32,076 nucleotides of DNA, taken from assembly GCA_029938465.1 (NCBI GenBank), contig JAOZUW010000020.1, forward strand, positions 1 to 32,076, given 5' to 3'. Origin of the DNA: Bacteroidales bacterium. GTDB taxonomy: Bacteria; Bacteroidota; Bacteroidia; Bacteroidales; UBA12170. Position numbers and translations under genes: made by a program. Positions 20,911 to 29,838 of the stretch are shown one piece after another. How positions within the stretch are numbered: the first letter of the stretch is position 1; every line of letters starts with the position of its first letter. The notes below the pieces were generated by a model. It ran no database searches and had not been told where the DNA came from. It saw nothing but the letters and a program-made list of their open reading frames with translations.

Positions 20911-21960
20911 TTATTGTTTTGCTTTTTCGAGAGTAAAACCAAAAGTAGTGCCTATACCCAATGTAGAACGTGCGCTAATAGTTTGTTGGTGAGCTTCTAC
21001 AATATGTTTTACAATGGCTAATCCTAAACCTGTTCCTCCCATTTCTCTACTTCGTGCTTTATCTGTTCTGTAAAAGCGTTCAAATATCCTTGGGAGATTG
21101 TTTTTTTCAATTCCTGGTCCATTATCAGTTACTTCTATTAAGATATTTTTATCCATATCGAAAAAACTGATTTTTACTTTACCGGTATTTTCATAACCAT
21201 ATTTAATGGCGTTATGTATTAGATTGCTTAAAAGGCGCTGGATATGATTTTTATCTGCAAAAATATAAATAGCTTGATCATAGCTTTTGCTATAAAAGAT
21301 AGAGATATTTTTTTCTTGAGCCTTTATTTCTAGTGATTCTATTACTTCGTTAGTTAGTTCAATAATATTAAAAACGGTTTTATTAAGTTGTAGTTCTCCA
21401 GATTCCAATTGGCTGATAGTTTCTAATTCTTGAACAATTCGGATTAACCTATTGATGTTTTTTTCTGTACGGTCGAGATATTTTAAATTGATACTGTCAT
21501 CCTTTAATCCACCATCTGATAAGGTGGAAACATAGCCGAGAATGGTAAATAATGGTGTTTTAATCTCATGAGAAATATTGCCAATATATTCTTTTCTGTA
21601 TTTTTCTAGTTGTTTTAATTGACTGATCTCAGATTCATAATCTTTGCTCCAATCTAATACTTCTTGATGTACCGATTCCAATGAAACAGGAAAGCGCTTT
21701 TTATTTGTTTTTGAGGAGGGTTTTTTAACTTTATGGTCATGAATAAATTTGTAGATGAGTTTAATTTTACTGTAGATATATCTCTCAATATAATTCTGTA
21801 TCACCCAAATAGAAAGAAGAAGAAAGAAAATATAAAACACAAAGGATAACCACAATGGAATATGGTACACCATAATAAAGTATAATAAACTCAGCAGAAA
21901 TACTACTGATAATATTAGACTCATTTTTATAGCAATTAATGTGGATTCTTTCAGTTTCAT
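20911..21960 (-). CDS. Two-component sensor histidine kinase, PhoR/WalK-like
   Basis: Two N-terminal TMs; HisKA YIGNISHEIKTPLFTILGYV; HATPase NLIHNAIKYGYENTGKVKIS, DNGPGIEKNNLPRIFERFYRTDKARSREMGGTGLGLAIVKHIV. Confidence 0.94.
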   Translation of the reverse strand: MKLKESTLIAIKMSLILSVVFLLSLLYFIMVYHIPLWLSFVFYIFFLLLSIWVIQNYIERYIYSKIKLIYKFIHDHKVKKPSSKTNKKRFPVSLESVHQEVLDWSKDYESEISQLKQLEKYRKEYIGNISHEIKTPLFTILGYVSTLSDGGLKDDSINLKYLDRTEKNINRLIRIVQELETISQLESGELQLNKTVFNIIELTNEVIESLEIKAQEKNISIFYSKSYDQAIYIFADKNHIQRLLSNLIHNAIKYGYENTGKVKISFFDMDKNILIEVTDNGPGIEKNNLPRIFERFYRTDKARSREMGGTGLGLAIVKHIVEAHQQTISARSTLGIGTTFGFTLEKAKQ

Positions 21961-21972
21961 TGGAAAGCAAAT

Positions 21973-22674
21973 CTAGGGGTTTACAAACTTATATCCAACA
22001 CCTTTAATGGTTAATATATAGTCGTTTCCAATCTTCTCTCGTATTTTTCTTATATGAACGTCAATAGTACGATCACCCACAATAACATCTTCTCCCCAAA
22101 CTTTTGTAAAAATCTCTTCTCTGGTAAATACTTTATTTATTTTAGATGTAAATAATAGTAATAATTCAAATTCTTTTCGCGGAAGAGTAATTTCTTTACC
22201 ATTCGAGATAATTAAATATCGTTCTCGATCTATTCTAAAATGATCATTAACTTGTAGTATTAATGGAGTTTCTTCTTCTAATTTACCTGTTTTATCCAAT
22301 CTTCGTAATAAAGATTTTATTTTACTGATAAATAATTTTGGTTTTATGGGTTTGCTAATATAGTCATCGGCACCCACGCTTAGTCCTGCAATTTGTGAAT
22401 AATCCTCAGAGCGAGCAGTTAAAAAAACAATAATTGATTTTTCCAACGCAGGTGTCGATCTCATTAATTCGCAAGCCTCTACACCATCCATAACGGGCAT
22501 CATAACGTCCAGAATTATTAAATCTGGTGTTATTTTTTTTGCGATAGCCAAACCTTCAGCTCCATTTTTAGCAGTATAAACAAGGTATCCATTCTTTTTA
22601 AGATTATAACTTAAAAACTCAAGGATATCTTCTTCATCATCTACTAATAACACCTTAAAATTCGAATTTTCCAT
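21973..22674 (-). CDS. OmpR/PhoB-family response regulator
   Basis: REC domain (KVLLVDDEEDILEFL, DLIILDVMMPVMDGVEA, FLTARSE, DDYISKP) and winged-helix output (GKEITLPRKEFELLLLF...RTIDVHIRKIREKIGNDYILTIKGVGYKF). Start at 22674 (MENSNFKVLLVDDE) preferred over 22710. Confidence 0.93.
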   Translation of the reverse strand: MENSNFKVLLVDDEEDILEFLSYNLKKNGYLVYTAKNGAEGLAIAKKITPDLIILDVMMPVMDGVEACELMRSTPALEKSIIVFLTARSEDYSQIAGLSVGADDYISKPIKPKLFISKIKSLLRRLDKTGKLEEETPLILQVNDHFRIDRERYLIISNGKEITLPRKEFELLLLFTSKINKVFTREEIFTKVWGEDVIVGDRTIDVHIRKIREKIGNDYILTIKGVGYKFVNP

Positions 22675-22729
22675 AGGTAGATTTTGCTGCAAATTTAGCG
22701 ATAACATCATTAAAAAACATACTTGAATA

Positions 22730-22758
22730 TTAACTAATTGTTAATTAATTCGTTAATA
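22730..22758. promoter_or_regulatory. Putative regulator binding site: TTAA-centred direct repeats at 11-12 bp spacing in the divergent promoter
   Basis: TTAACTAATTGTTAATTAATTCGTTAATA: TTAA at 22730, 22741 and 22753 (spacing 11 and 12), plus TTAAC/GTTAA arms. Confidence 0.3.
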
Positions 22759-22855
22759 AAATAAGCTTTTTAGCAGCCTCAGTTTTCTGTATTGCTTATA
22801 TTTGGCACTAGTATGTATAATAAAATACAAAGAAGAAAACAAACGATAAACCTTT

Positions 22856-24811
22856 ATGAATTCCCTTAATATTCTTATAGTCGAAGACGACAAAGTATTT
22901 TCTAAGATTATCCAAGAGTTTTTATTAACTAAGGGACATAAGGTGCTTGAGATATTAGAATCTGGTGAATCTGTTGTTGATTTTGTAAAAAAAGAAACTC
23001 CTGATTTTATCATTATGGATATTATTTTATCGGGTAAAATTGATGGAATTCAGGTTGCGGAAGAAATAAAGAAGCTTTATGACATTCCTATACTGTTCTT
23101 ATCTGGAATTTCTGATAAAGTGATAATTGAAAGAGCAGGTAAAACTAAGCCAATAGGTTATATGCCCAAGCCATTTTCTCCTTTACAATTGGAGTTTACT
23201 CTCGAGATGGCTTATAATAAGATTCAGGTTGATAAAGAACTAAAGAAATATCAAAAATATTTAGAGCAATTGGTAGTAGACCGCACACGTGAATTATTGG
23301 CCGAAGTTAAGATGCATAAAGATGCCCGAGAACATGCTATTGAAAATGAAATTAAGCTTAAAGCTATTACAAAAGCAGCTAATGATGCCATTGTTCTTTT
23401 TGATGAATACGGAAGAATTACTTTTTGGAATAGTGCAGCCGAAGACTTGTTTTTGTATCAAGAAAAAGAAGTAATAAACCAAAATATCCGTGTATTGTTT
23501 TCTTCTGACAATCAAAATGGAGGTTTTGCAAAAGGTTTAGAGATAATACAGAATGCAATTGATAATGAAACGCTTAATGAGAATATTGAAATAACAGCTA
23601 CCAGAGCAGATGGTGTGGAGATCCCTGTAGAAATGTCCCTAGCCTCTGTGGAGATACAAGGTGAGAATAGCATTATTTCTATAGTTCGGGATATCAGCCA
23701 ACGAAAACGTGATAATGAAGAAATTGGCCGATTTAAGTTGATAGCCGACTTAGCAAATTATGGTTTGGCTATCACAACTGCAGAGGGTGAGTTTGTGTAT
23801 ATCAATAAATATTTTTCCGAATTACTGGAGAGTGAGCAGAAGGATTTAATAGGCGAAAATTTTTATAGTATAACTCCCCATATTAAAAAAGCAAACGTGA
23901 CCAGCTTTGTTAATGATGCTTCAAATGTGCATGGAGGCGAGGGTAGGGAAGTTACGGTGGTAAGTCGTAATAAGAAAGTGATTCCTGTGATGATGAATAG
24001 TGTAATTATTCATGATAAATATAATCAGGCAAAATTCTATGCTGTTTCTGCAATCGATATGCGTGAACGTAAAGAATATGAAGATAATTTATTGAAAGCG
24101 AAAAAAACAGCTGAAGAATCTGATAGAATGAAAACAGCTTTTTTATCTACAATATCCCACGAATTAAGAACACCTCTTAATGCTATAATTGGATTTTCTG
24201 AATTGATAAAAATTACAGATGCCGATATGATAGAAGTGAAAGATTTTAATGATGAGATTTATAAAAGTGGAAATCATCTTTTATCAGTTGTAGAAGATAT
24301 TCTTGATATAAATATGTTGGAGAGCAACGATTTAAAGTTTATTTCTTCGGAGTTTTCTTTAAATAATTTGATGGGTAAGCTATTCGATAAGTTTAATTCA
24401 AATGAGCGTTACGATAATGATATTGTAAATATTGATTGGAAAGGCAATATGCCTGATGGGGATGATAGTTTTTTCTCAGATAATAGTAAAATTGAACAAA
24501 TATTTACAAAACTAATTGACAATGCATATAAATTCTCTGACAGAGGCAAAATAACATTTGGATATATTAAGGTAAAGAAGGAAAACAATTATGTTTTTTA
24601 TGTTGAAGACCAGGGTTATGGTATCAGAGAAGAGAAACTGGAAGACATATTTGAGAACTTTAAACAAGTAGATGATGGTGAATCATTTGCGCACCATGGT
24701 TTGGGCTTAGGTTTGTCTATTGTAAGTCAATTGCTTGAACTTATGGATGGGCATATTTCTGTTGAATCGGAGATTGGCAAAGGCTCTAGGTTTGAGTTTT
24801 ATTTTAATTAA
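22856..24811 (+). CDS. REC-PAS-PAS-HisKA-HATPase sensor kinase
   Basis: N-terminal receiver (LNILIVEDDKVF...DFIIMDIILSG...YMPKPFSP), two PAS-like domains (AITKAANDAIVLFDEYGRITFWNSAAEDLF; LIADLANYGLAITTAEGEFVYINKYFSELL), HisKA FLSTISHELRTPLNAIIGFSELI, HATPase GLGLGLSIVSQLLELMDGHI. Confidence 0.93.
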   Translation: MNSLNILIVEDDKVFSKIIQEFLLTKGHKVLEILESGESVVDFVKKETPDFIIMDIILSGKIDGIQVAEEIKKLYDIPILFLSGISDKVIIERAGKTKPIGYMPKPFSPLQLEFTLEMAYNKIQVDKELKKYQKYLEQLVVDRTRELLAEVKMHKDAREHAIENEIKLKAITKAANDAIVLFDEYGRITFWNSAAEDLFLYQEKEVINQNIRVLFSSDNQNGGFAKGLEIIQNAIDNETLNENIEITATRADGVEIPVEMSLASVEIQGENSIISIVRDISQRKRDNEEIGRFKLIADLANYGLAITTAEGEFVYINKYFSELLESEQKDLIGENFYSITPHIKKANVTSFVNDASNVHGGEGREVTVVSRNKKVIPVMMNSVIIHDKYNQAKFYAVSAIDMRERKEYEDNLLKAKKTAEESDRMKTAFLSTISHELRTPLNAIIGFSELIKITDADMIEVKDFNDEIYKSGNHLLSVVEDILDINMLESNDLKFISSEFSLNNLMGKLFDKFNSNERYDNDIVNIDWKGNMPDGDDSFFSDNSKIEQIFTKLIDNAYKFSDRGKITFGYIKVKKENNYVFYVEDQGYGIREEKLEDIFENFKQVDDGESFAHHGLGLGLSIVSQLLELMDGHISVESEIGKGSRFEFYFN

Positions 24812-24838
24812 TTGTGTAAAAATTCTAAAACTAACGAT

Positions 24839-25249
24839 ATGAATGAATCATTTGATATGAATAAGTATAAATGGGATGGCAAGAAAGTGCTGATAGTAGA
24901 GGATATTACCAGTAATTATAATTTTTTGCGATTGCTATTAAAGCGTTCAGAAATAGAAATCATTTGGGTTGATAATGGTAAAGATGCTTTGGAAAAAGTA
25001 AAGGAATTAGATAATATAGACCTTATTCTATTGGATATTAATTTGCCCATAATGAATGGTTATGACGCTGCAAGGTTAATAAAAGAGTTGAGGCCTCAAT
25101 TGCCTATTATTGCTCAAACAGCTTATGCTCTTGAAGGCGATAGAGAAAAATCATTGTCAGCTGGTTGTGATGATTATATTCCCAAACCTATTGTTATTTC
25201 TAGTTTACTTGAAAAAATGGACGCTTATTTGCAAAATGGTTTAACATAA
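24839..25249 (+). CDS. Single-domain response regulator (receiver resembling C-terminal REC of hybrid kinases)
   Basis: KKVLIVEDITSNYNFLRLLL, DLILLDINLPIMNGYDAARLIK, PIIAQTAYALEGDREKSLSAGCDDYIPKPI. Tracked ORF opens at TTG 24812; ATG 24839 (MNESFDMNKYKWDGKKVLIVED) is the likely start. Confidence 0.9.
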   Translation: MNESFDMNKYKWDGKKVLIVEDITSNYNFLRLLLKRSEIEIIWVDNGKDALEKVKELDNIDLILLDINLPIMNGYDAARLIKELRPQLPIIAQTAYALEGDREKSLSAGCDDYIPKPIVISSLLEKMDAYLQNGLT

Positions 25250-25261
25250 AACAAAAATGTA

Positions 25262-25894
25262 ATGCCTCTTTTTAAAAAGTTATTATTTTTAGTTATTGTG
25301 ATGTTTTTCTTTCAAGGTGGACTTTGGGCACAAGAATTTGAAAGTGGTGTATTTGTAGGTCTGGTTGGTAGTCAAGTAGCTGGAGACGTAAGTACAGGTT
25401 ATAATAAATTAGGTTTTTATGGCGGGGGGTTTACACGGCGACAATTCACCTTGAAATCAGAAGCTCAGTTAGAAATATATTTTATTCAAAAAGGGGCAAG
25501 AGAAAATCCTACCGAGGAAAATGGGAATGTTCAGTACTTAATGAGAATTCAATATATCGAAATCCCTTTGCTCTACATCTTTAATATTAATAAATCCTTG
25601 GAGTTACACACTGGTTTAGCTTGCTCCATATTTATTGGCGAGGCGTATGAAGAATATAACTACAGTACAAGTGTTCCAGATACGCCTTTTCATACATTAA
25701 GTGCTACTTTTATATTGGGAATAGAATATAAAATAAGTGATCACCTTTCGGCTAGTTTTAGAACGAATAATAGTATTACACCTATTAGAGATCATGCCTC
25801 AGGTCAGAAACGTTTTTTTAATCGAGGACAATACTCTGATGCACTAACGATAGGATTAGTGTATAATTTTTCTTCTTCAATACCCAATCAGTAA
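25262..25894 (+). CDS. Outer-membrane beta-barrel (porin-like) protein
   Basis: Signal peptide LLFLVIVMFFFQGGLWAQ; FESGVFVGLVGSQVAGD start and alternating beta strands (IEIPLLYIFNINKSLELHTGLACSIFIG; ALTIGLVYNFS). Confidence 0.82.
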   Translation: MPLFKKLLFLVIVMFFFQGGLWAQEFESGVFVGLVGSQVAGDVSTGYNKLGFYGGGFTRRQFTLKSEAQLEIYFIQKGARENPTEENGNVQYLMRIQYIEIPLLYIFNINKSLELHTGLACSIFIGEAYEEYNYSTSVPDTPFHTLSATFILGIEYKISDHLSASFRTNNSITPIRDHASGQKRFFNRGQYSDALTIGLVYNFSSSIPNQ

Positions 25895-25902
25895 AATCTT
25901 TA

Positions 25903-27408
25903 TTACTCCTTTTTGAATCGTATTTTTATATCATCAAAATACACAGTATTAATACTTGGATTGTAAATATAAATTTTTACAAGGTCAGCAAAAATGGCTT
26001 TTTGGGGTATTTTGAAATGATAATGAAAAGGTGTCCATGTTTTTGTTTCAGTAATTTGACTAGATATCATTTCTCCATGCCATATGTTTTCTATATATTT
26101 ACCTGTAAGTTCAATAACAAGCTTTACAGAATCGTTTGGTATTGTTTGAAAAACCTGAAAGTCAATATCTATGCCATGGGTAAACTGAGTATTAATATTC
26201 CTTAAAGGATATGAGAAAGTTAAACTATATTTATTTTCTTTGTCTGTTTTTGAAGCTAGTTCACCAGAAAAAACAATTTCATTACTTAGCGTTTGCGTCT
26301 GATCCCATCCATTTTTTTGTTCTCCATTATTTTCAAAGAATACTTTTGAGTAATCAAGAAGATGTGGAGCCTGATATTGACTTGGATATGATTTTTTAAG
26401 CTCTGTAGCCATGTTATTAGCAATAATTCTGCGCCCAATTTCTGCATAATGTTCAGTGGTCCAGTTTTGATCAATAAATTGTTTGTCGGCTACGGCGTTT
26501 AAATTGTCAACTACCTTTATGCCTTTATGATTGAAATAGGCAATGAGTATTTTTCGATTTTCGTTCATTAAGTATAACAAATCATCTCCAACTAATTTTT
26601 CTGCTTTCTCAGTATTTTCTGCCATTAAGTTCATTACTAAATCCCAACCTCTCTTTTTGCTGAGAGCAATAAGTTTATCAAATTCTTTAATTCTAATATT
26701 ATGTGAAGTATCTATTTGAAAAGCGTATGATTTAATAAAATGACATGCCAACTCAGTGGCTTTATAATCAATTTCTCCTTTGTGATTTTTTACTCCTTTT
26801 GTAGCCATAGCATAATCCCATTCTATCACATTATTATAGGGGAAAGAATAGGGGAAGCTAAATTTGTCTTCTGCCCATTTTTCTCTAATTTGAGCAGTTC
26901 GTTGTTTTTTAATTTTTATATCATAATCTTTAAACGATAATTGAAATCTATTTACTAATGGAGGATAGTCTCTTAGCAATACCATGCTTTTTTGTAGAGA
27001 AGTTTCGAGTTTTGAATAAATCCAATCTGCATTAAAAGAGCGAAGATTTAAGGTGACAATTACGGTTTTTATTTCTGAAGCCTCAGGCAAATTGTCTAGT
27101 AAGATTGTGTATATGCCCGCATGGCTGGCAGGCTTTGTTATGTCATGAATTTTTAATGATGGGAAATAATCTTGTAACATGCCGCTTATGGAACGTTTAT
27201 CAAAATCATATTTAGAAAAGGTTGTATTAGATGATTCACCCATATATAATATATCAGTATCCATAGGTATGGCTCTAACTTTATTTATAACTTTTGATTG
27301 TTTCTGTAGATCTTTTTCAAAGAAAAATTGAACATATACAAAGTTCATAAGCGTTAGTAAAGCCACTAATAACGCCAATTTGGATAATATTTTGATAGCT
27401 ATATTCAT
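25903..27408 (-). CDS. SGNH-hydrolase-like (AlgX/DltD-type) O-acylation protein with C-terminal beta-rich, possibly carbohydrate-binding region
   Basis: N-terminal TM anchor; DILYMGESSNTTF (SGNH block-I-like) and DQNWTTEHYAEIGRRIIANNMA (block-V-like D..H); C-terminal ~150 aa beta-rich segment ending in VYFDDIKIRFKKE. 4-nt gap to MBOAT. Confidence 0.65.
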   Translation of the reverse strand: MNIAIKILSKLALLVALLTLMNFVYVQFFFEKDLQKQSKVINKVRAIPMDTDILYMGESSNTTFSKYDFDKRSISGMLQDYFPSLKIHDITKPASHAGIYTILLDNLPEASEIKTVIVTLNLRSFNADWIYSKLETSLQKSMVLLRDYPPLVNRFQLSFKDYDIKIKKQRTAQIREKWAEDKFSFPYSFPYNNVIEWDYAMATKGVKNHKGEIDYKATELACHFIKSYAFQIDTSHNIRIKEFDKLIALSKKRGWDLVMNLMAENTEKAEKLVGDDLLYLMNENRKILIAYFNHKGIKVVDNLNAVADKQFIDQNWTTEHYAEIGRRIIANNMATELKKSYPSQYQAPHLLDYSKVFFENNGEQKNGWDQTQTLSNEIVFSGELASKTDKENKYSLTFSYPLRNINTQFTHGIDIDFQVFQTIPNDSVKLVIELTGKYIENIWHGEMISSQITETKTWTPFHYHFKIPQKAIFADLVKIYIYNPSINTVYFDDIKIRFKKE

Positions 27409-27412
27409 TTCT

Positions 27413-28828
27413 TTAGAATTGGAAATAAATAAATGGAAAATTCTCTACTCCTGAAAAAATGAGAATAAAAAAGATAAGTAAACTGTATATTACCCATCTT
27501 ATAGGAAATGGGAAACTCCCAATCCAACTGTCAAAGCGTTTATTATACAGGAGAATATCACTAAGGATAAATATGCTTAACATAATCCAGGTAACCTTTG
27601 GAATAACTAAATGATCTATGTTTATATGGAAATTGCTCCCCATATATTTAAAGATATCTATAGCTTCCATAAAACTTTGACTTCGGAAGAATATCCATAT
27701 TAAACTAACAAAGATAAAAGTCTTTAATGCCAAAAACAGATGCCCAAAAGAGTATGCAGGATATGATTTCTGCAAACCAAAAGTGTCATTTGTTATTTTT
27801 TCAGCTAAATAAACCACACCATACAATGCACCCCAAATAATAAAGGTCCAATTGGCGCCATGCCATATTCCACTTACAATAAATACTACGAAAATATTAA
27901 AAATCCAACGGGCATATTCTACTCGGTTTCCACCCATAGGATAGTATAAATAATCTCTAAACCATGTAGATAATGAGATATGCCATCGTTGCCAAAATTC
28001 AGCAATATTTTTTGAAAGATAGGGTGTTTGGAAGTTGTCCATTATTTTTATTCCCATAATTAAAGCACTACCAATAGCAATGATTGAATAGCCATAAAAA
28101 TCGCTATATATTTGGAAGGAATACAAAAAAACGGCAGTGATAATATCTATGGAGTTGTATGTTTCAGGTGATTTGTACACTTGATCAACCAATCCTGATA
28201 GATTATCTGCAATAACCATCTTTATAAATAATCCATATAGAATAAGCCGTAAGCCATTAGCTAAATTATTGTATGTGAATTGATGTTTGGCTTTAAGTTG
28301 AGGTGTTAATCTTGAAAATCTTTCAATAGGTCCAGCAACCAACTGAGGGAAAAAAGAAACATATAAGGCAAAATAACCTAAATGTTTTTCGGCTTTTTGT
28401 TTACCAAGGTATACATCAATAGAGTAACTTAGCGTTTGAAATGTATAAAATGAAATACCCACAGGAAGCAAAACATTTATTAAAGGTATTTGATAAGCTA
28501 AATTGATTTTTTGGAAAGCGAAATTTATACTATCAGAGAAAAAATTGAAATACTTAAAAGTAAATAAAAGACCCAGATTGGTTAATAAACTAAGTATTAA
28601 ATAGGGTAAACGCTTTTTCTTATCTTTCTTTTTACCCATTTGAATACCACTAAAATAGTCGATCAAAGTGGAGAAAATAATAAGGAAGATATATTCCACC
28701 TTCCAACACATATAAAAATAATAACTGGCTATTAAAAGTAATACCCAACGATATTTATGTGGGAGAGCATAATATAGGATTATTACAATAGGCAGAAAAA
28801 AGACAAAATCTATAGTGTTAAATAGCAT
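27413..28828 (-). CDS. MBOAT family membrane-bound O-acyltransferase
   Basis: Multi-TM; GISFYTFQTLSYSIDVY, FFPQLVAGPIERFSRLTPQL, FWQRWHISLSTWFRDYLYYPMGGNR, catalytic-His region VSGIWHGANWTFIIWG. Confidence 0.95.
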   Translation of the reverse strand: MLFNTIDFVFFLPIVIILYYALPHKYRWVLLLIASYYFYMCWKVEYIFLIIFSTLIDYFSGIQMGKKKDKKKRLPYLILSLLTNLGLLFTFKYFNFFSDSINFAFQKINLAYQIPLINVLLPVGISFYTFQTLSYSIDVYLGKQKAEKHLGYFALYVSFFPQLVAGPIERFSRLTPQLKAKHQFTYNNLANGLRLILYGLFIKMVIADNLSGLVDQVYKSPETYNSIDIITAVFLYSFQIYSDFYGYSIIAIGSALIMGIKIMDNFQTPYLSKNIAEFWQRWHISLSTWFRDYLYYPMGGNRVEYARWIFNIFVVFIVSGIWHGANWTFIIWGALYGVVYLAEKITNDTFGLQKSYPAYSFGHLFLALKTFIFVSLIWIFFRSQSFMEAIDIFKYMGSNFHINIDHLVIPKVTWIMLSIFILSDILLYNKRFDSWIGSFPFPIRWVIYSLLIFFILIFSGVENFPFIYFQF

Positions 28829-28978
28829 TTGTTGACTTTGATAATAAAATGATTGGCAAATGTAAAAAGTATTTTAGAAAATACTTGGTATTTTTTGAAA
28901 ACTTAGATCACGAGTAAAACTCCGGAGAGTGTCTCTATAATCAAATACAGTTATAGCTTAATATATGGCTATTTAAGT

Positions 28979-29737
28979 TTATAGTATCTTTTTGATTAGC
29001 CGTAATTTATGGGTGTATTTGCCCAATTCTTCGTTATAAATGCCTTGATGGTCAATAGGATCGATTCGTACTTTTCCGCTAGCATGAATAATCTCTGAAG
29101 GAGATAGTAAGATGCCCACATGGGTAATCACTCCTTCTTCATTATCAAAAAATGCTAAATCACCTGCTTCTGCTTCTTGTAAGAAGTTAATTGTTTTGCC
29201 TTGAGTAGCTTGTTGCGAAGCATCTCTTTTTATTTTTATACCAAGAATTTTAAAAACAGATTGTGTTAATCCTGAACAGTCGATACCATAGGGTGTTTTC
29301 CCTCCCCAAAGATAAGGTGAGTTTAAAAAATCCTTAGCTATTTGACTTACATTATGCAAAGGGTTATTATCGAAAGATAATAATTGTGGAGGTAATGAAT
29401 AAGAAAAACCTTTAATAATTAAATCTTCTTCATCGAAACTACAAGCTGGAGGGAGCTGCATGATGCCTTCAGAGGTTGCTATTTCAGTATTTCTATCATT
29501 AATAAGTTGAAGTTGTGATAGCCGTTTATATTCTTCTGGTTCAATAGGTTTTTGTTGTTTAGGATCAATATAACCTTCATAAGCATCAAATGCATTTCTT
29601 ATTCTTATCCAGTTGTATGCAGGCTTTTCAAGGATTTCAAAAACATCACCAAAAAGTAGTTGACTGGTCATCTGACTGCTGTCTGATGCCTGTTCGCGTA
29701 ATGGAACAATAGATAAATGACAAAATCCGTAATTCAT
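28979..29737 (-). CDS. NlpC/P60 family peptidase with N-terminal SH3-like domain
   Basis: N-terminal SH3b-like LFGDVFEILEKPAYNWIRIRN; NlpC/P60 motifs SPYLWGGKTPYGIDCSGLTQSVFKILGI and GVITHVGILLSPSEIIHASG. Confidence 0.92.
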   Translation of the reverse strand: MNYGFCHLSIVPLREQASDSSQMTSQLLFGDVFEILEKPAYNWIRIRNAFDAYEGYIDPKQQKPIEPEEYKRLSQLQLINDRNTEIATSEGIMQLPPACSFDEEDLIIKGFSYSLPPQLLSFDNNPLHNVSQIAKDFLNSPYLWGGKTPYGIDCSGLTQSVFKILGIKIKRDASQQATQGKTINFLQEAEAGDLAFFDNEEGVITHVGILLSPSEIIHASGKVRIDPIDHQGIYNEELGKYTHKLRLIKKIL

Positions 29738-29838
29738 ATATTAAGTGTTTACTATTTCTACAAAAATAGAGATTTATTCATATGCTCTGGCAAAATTGAA
29801 TAATTGTGTTAAATTTGTTTGCTACAGAACTTACAATA

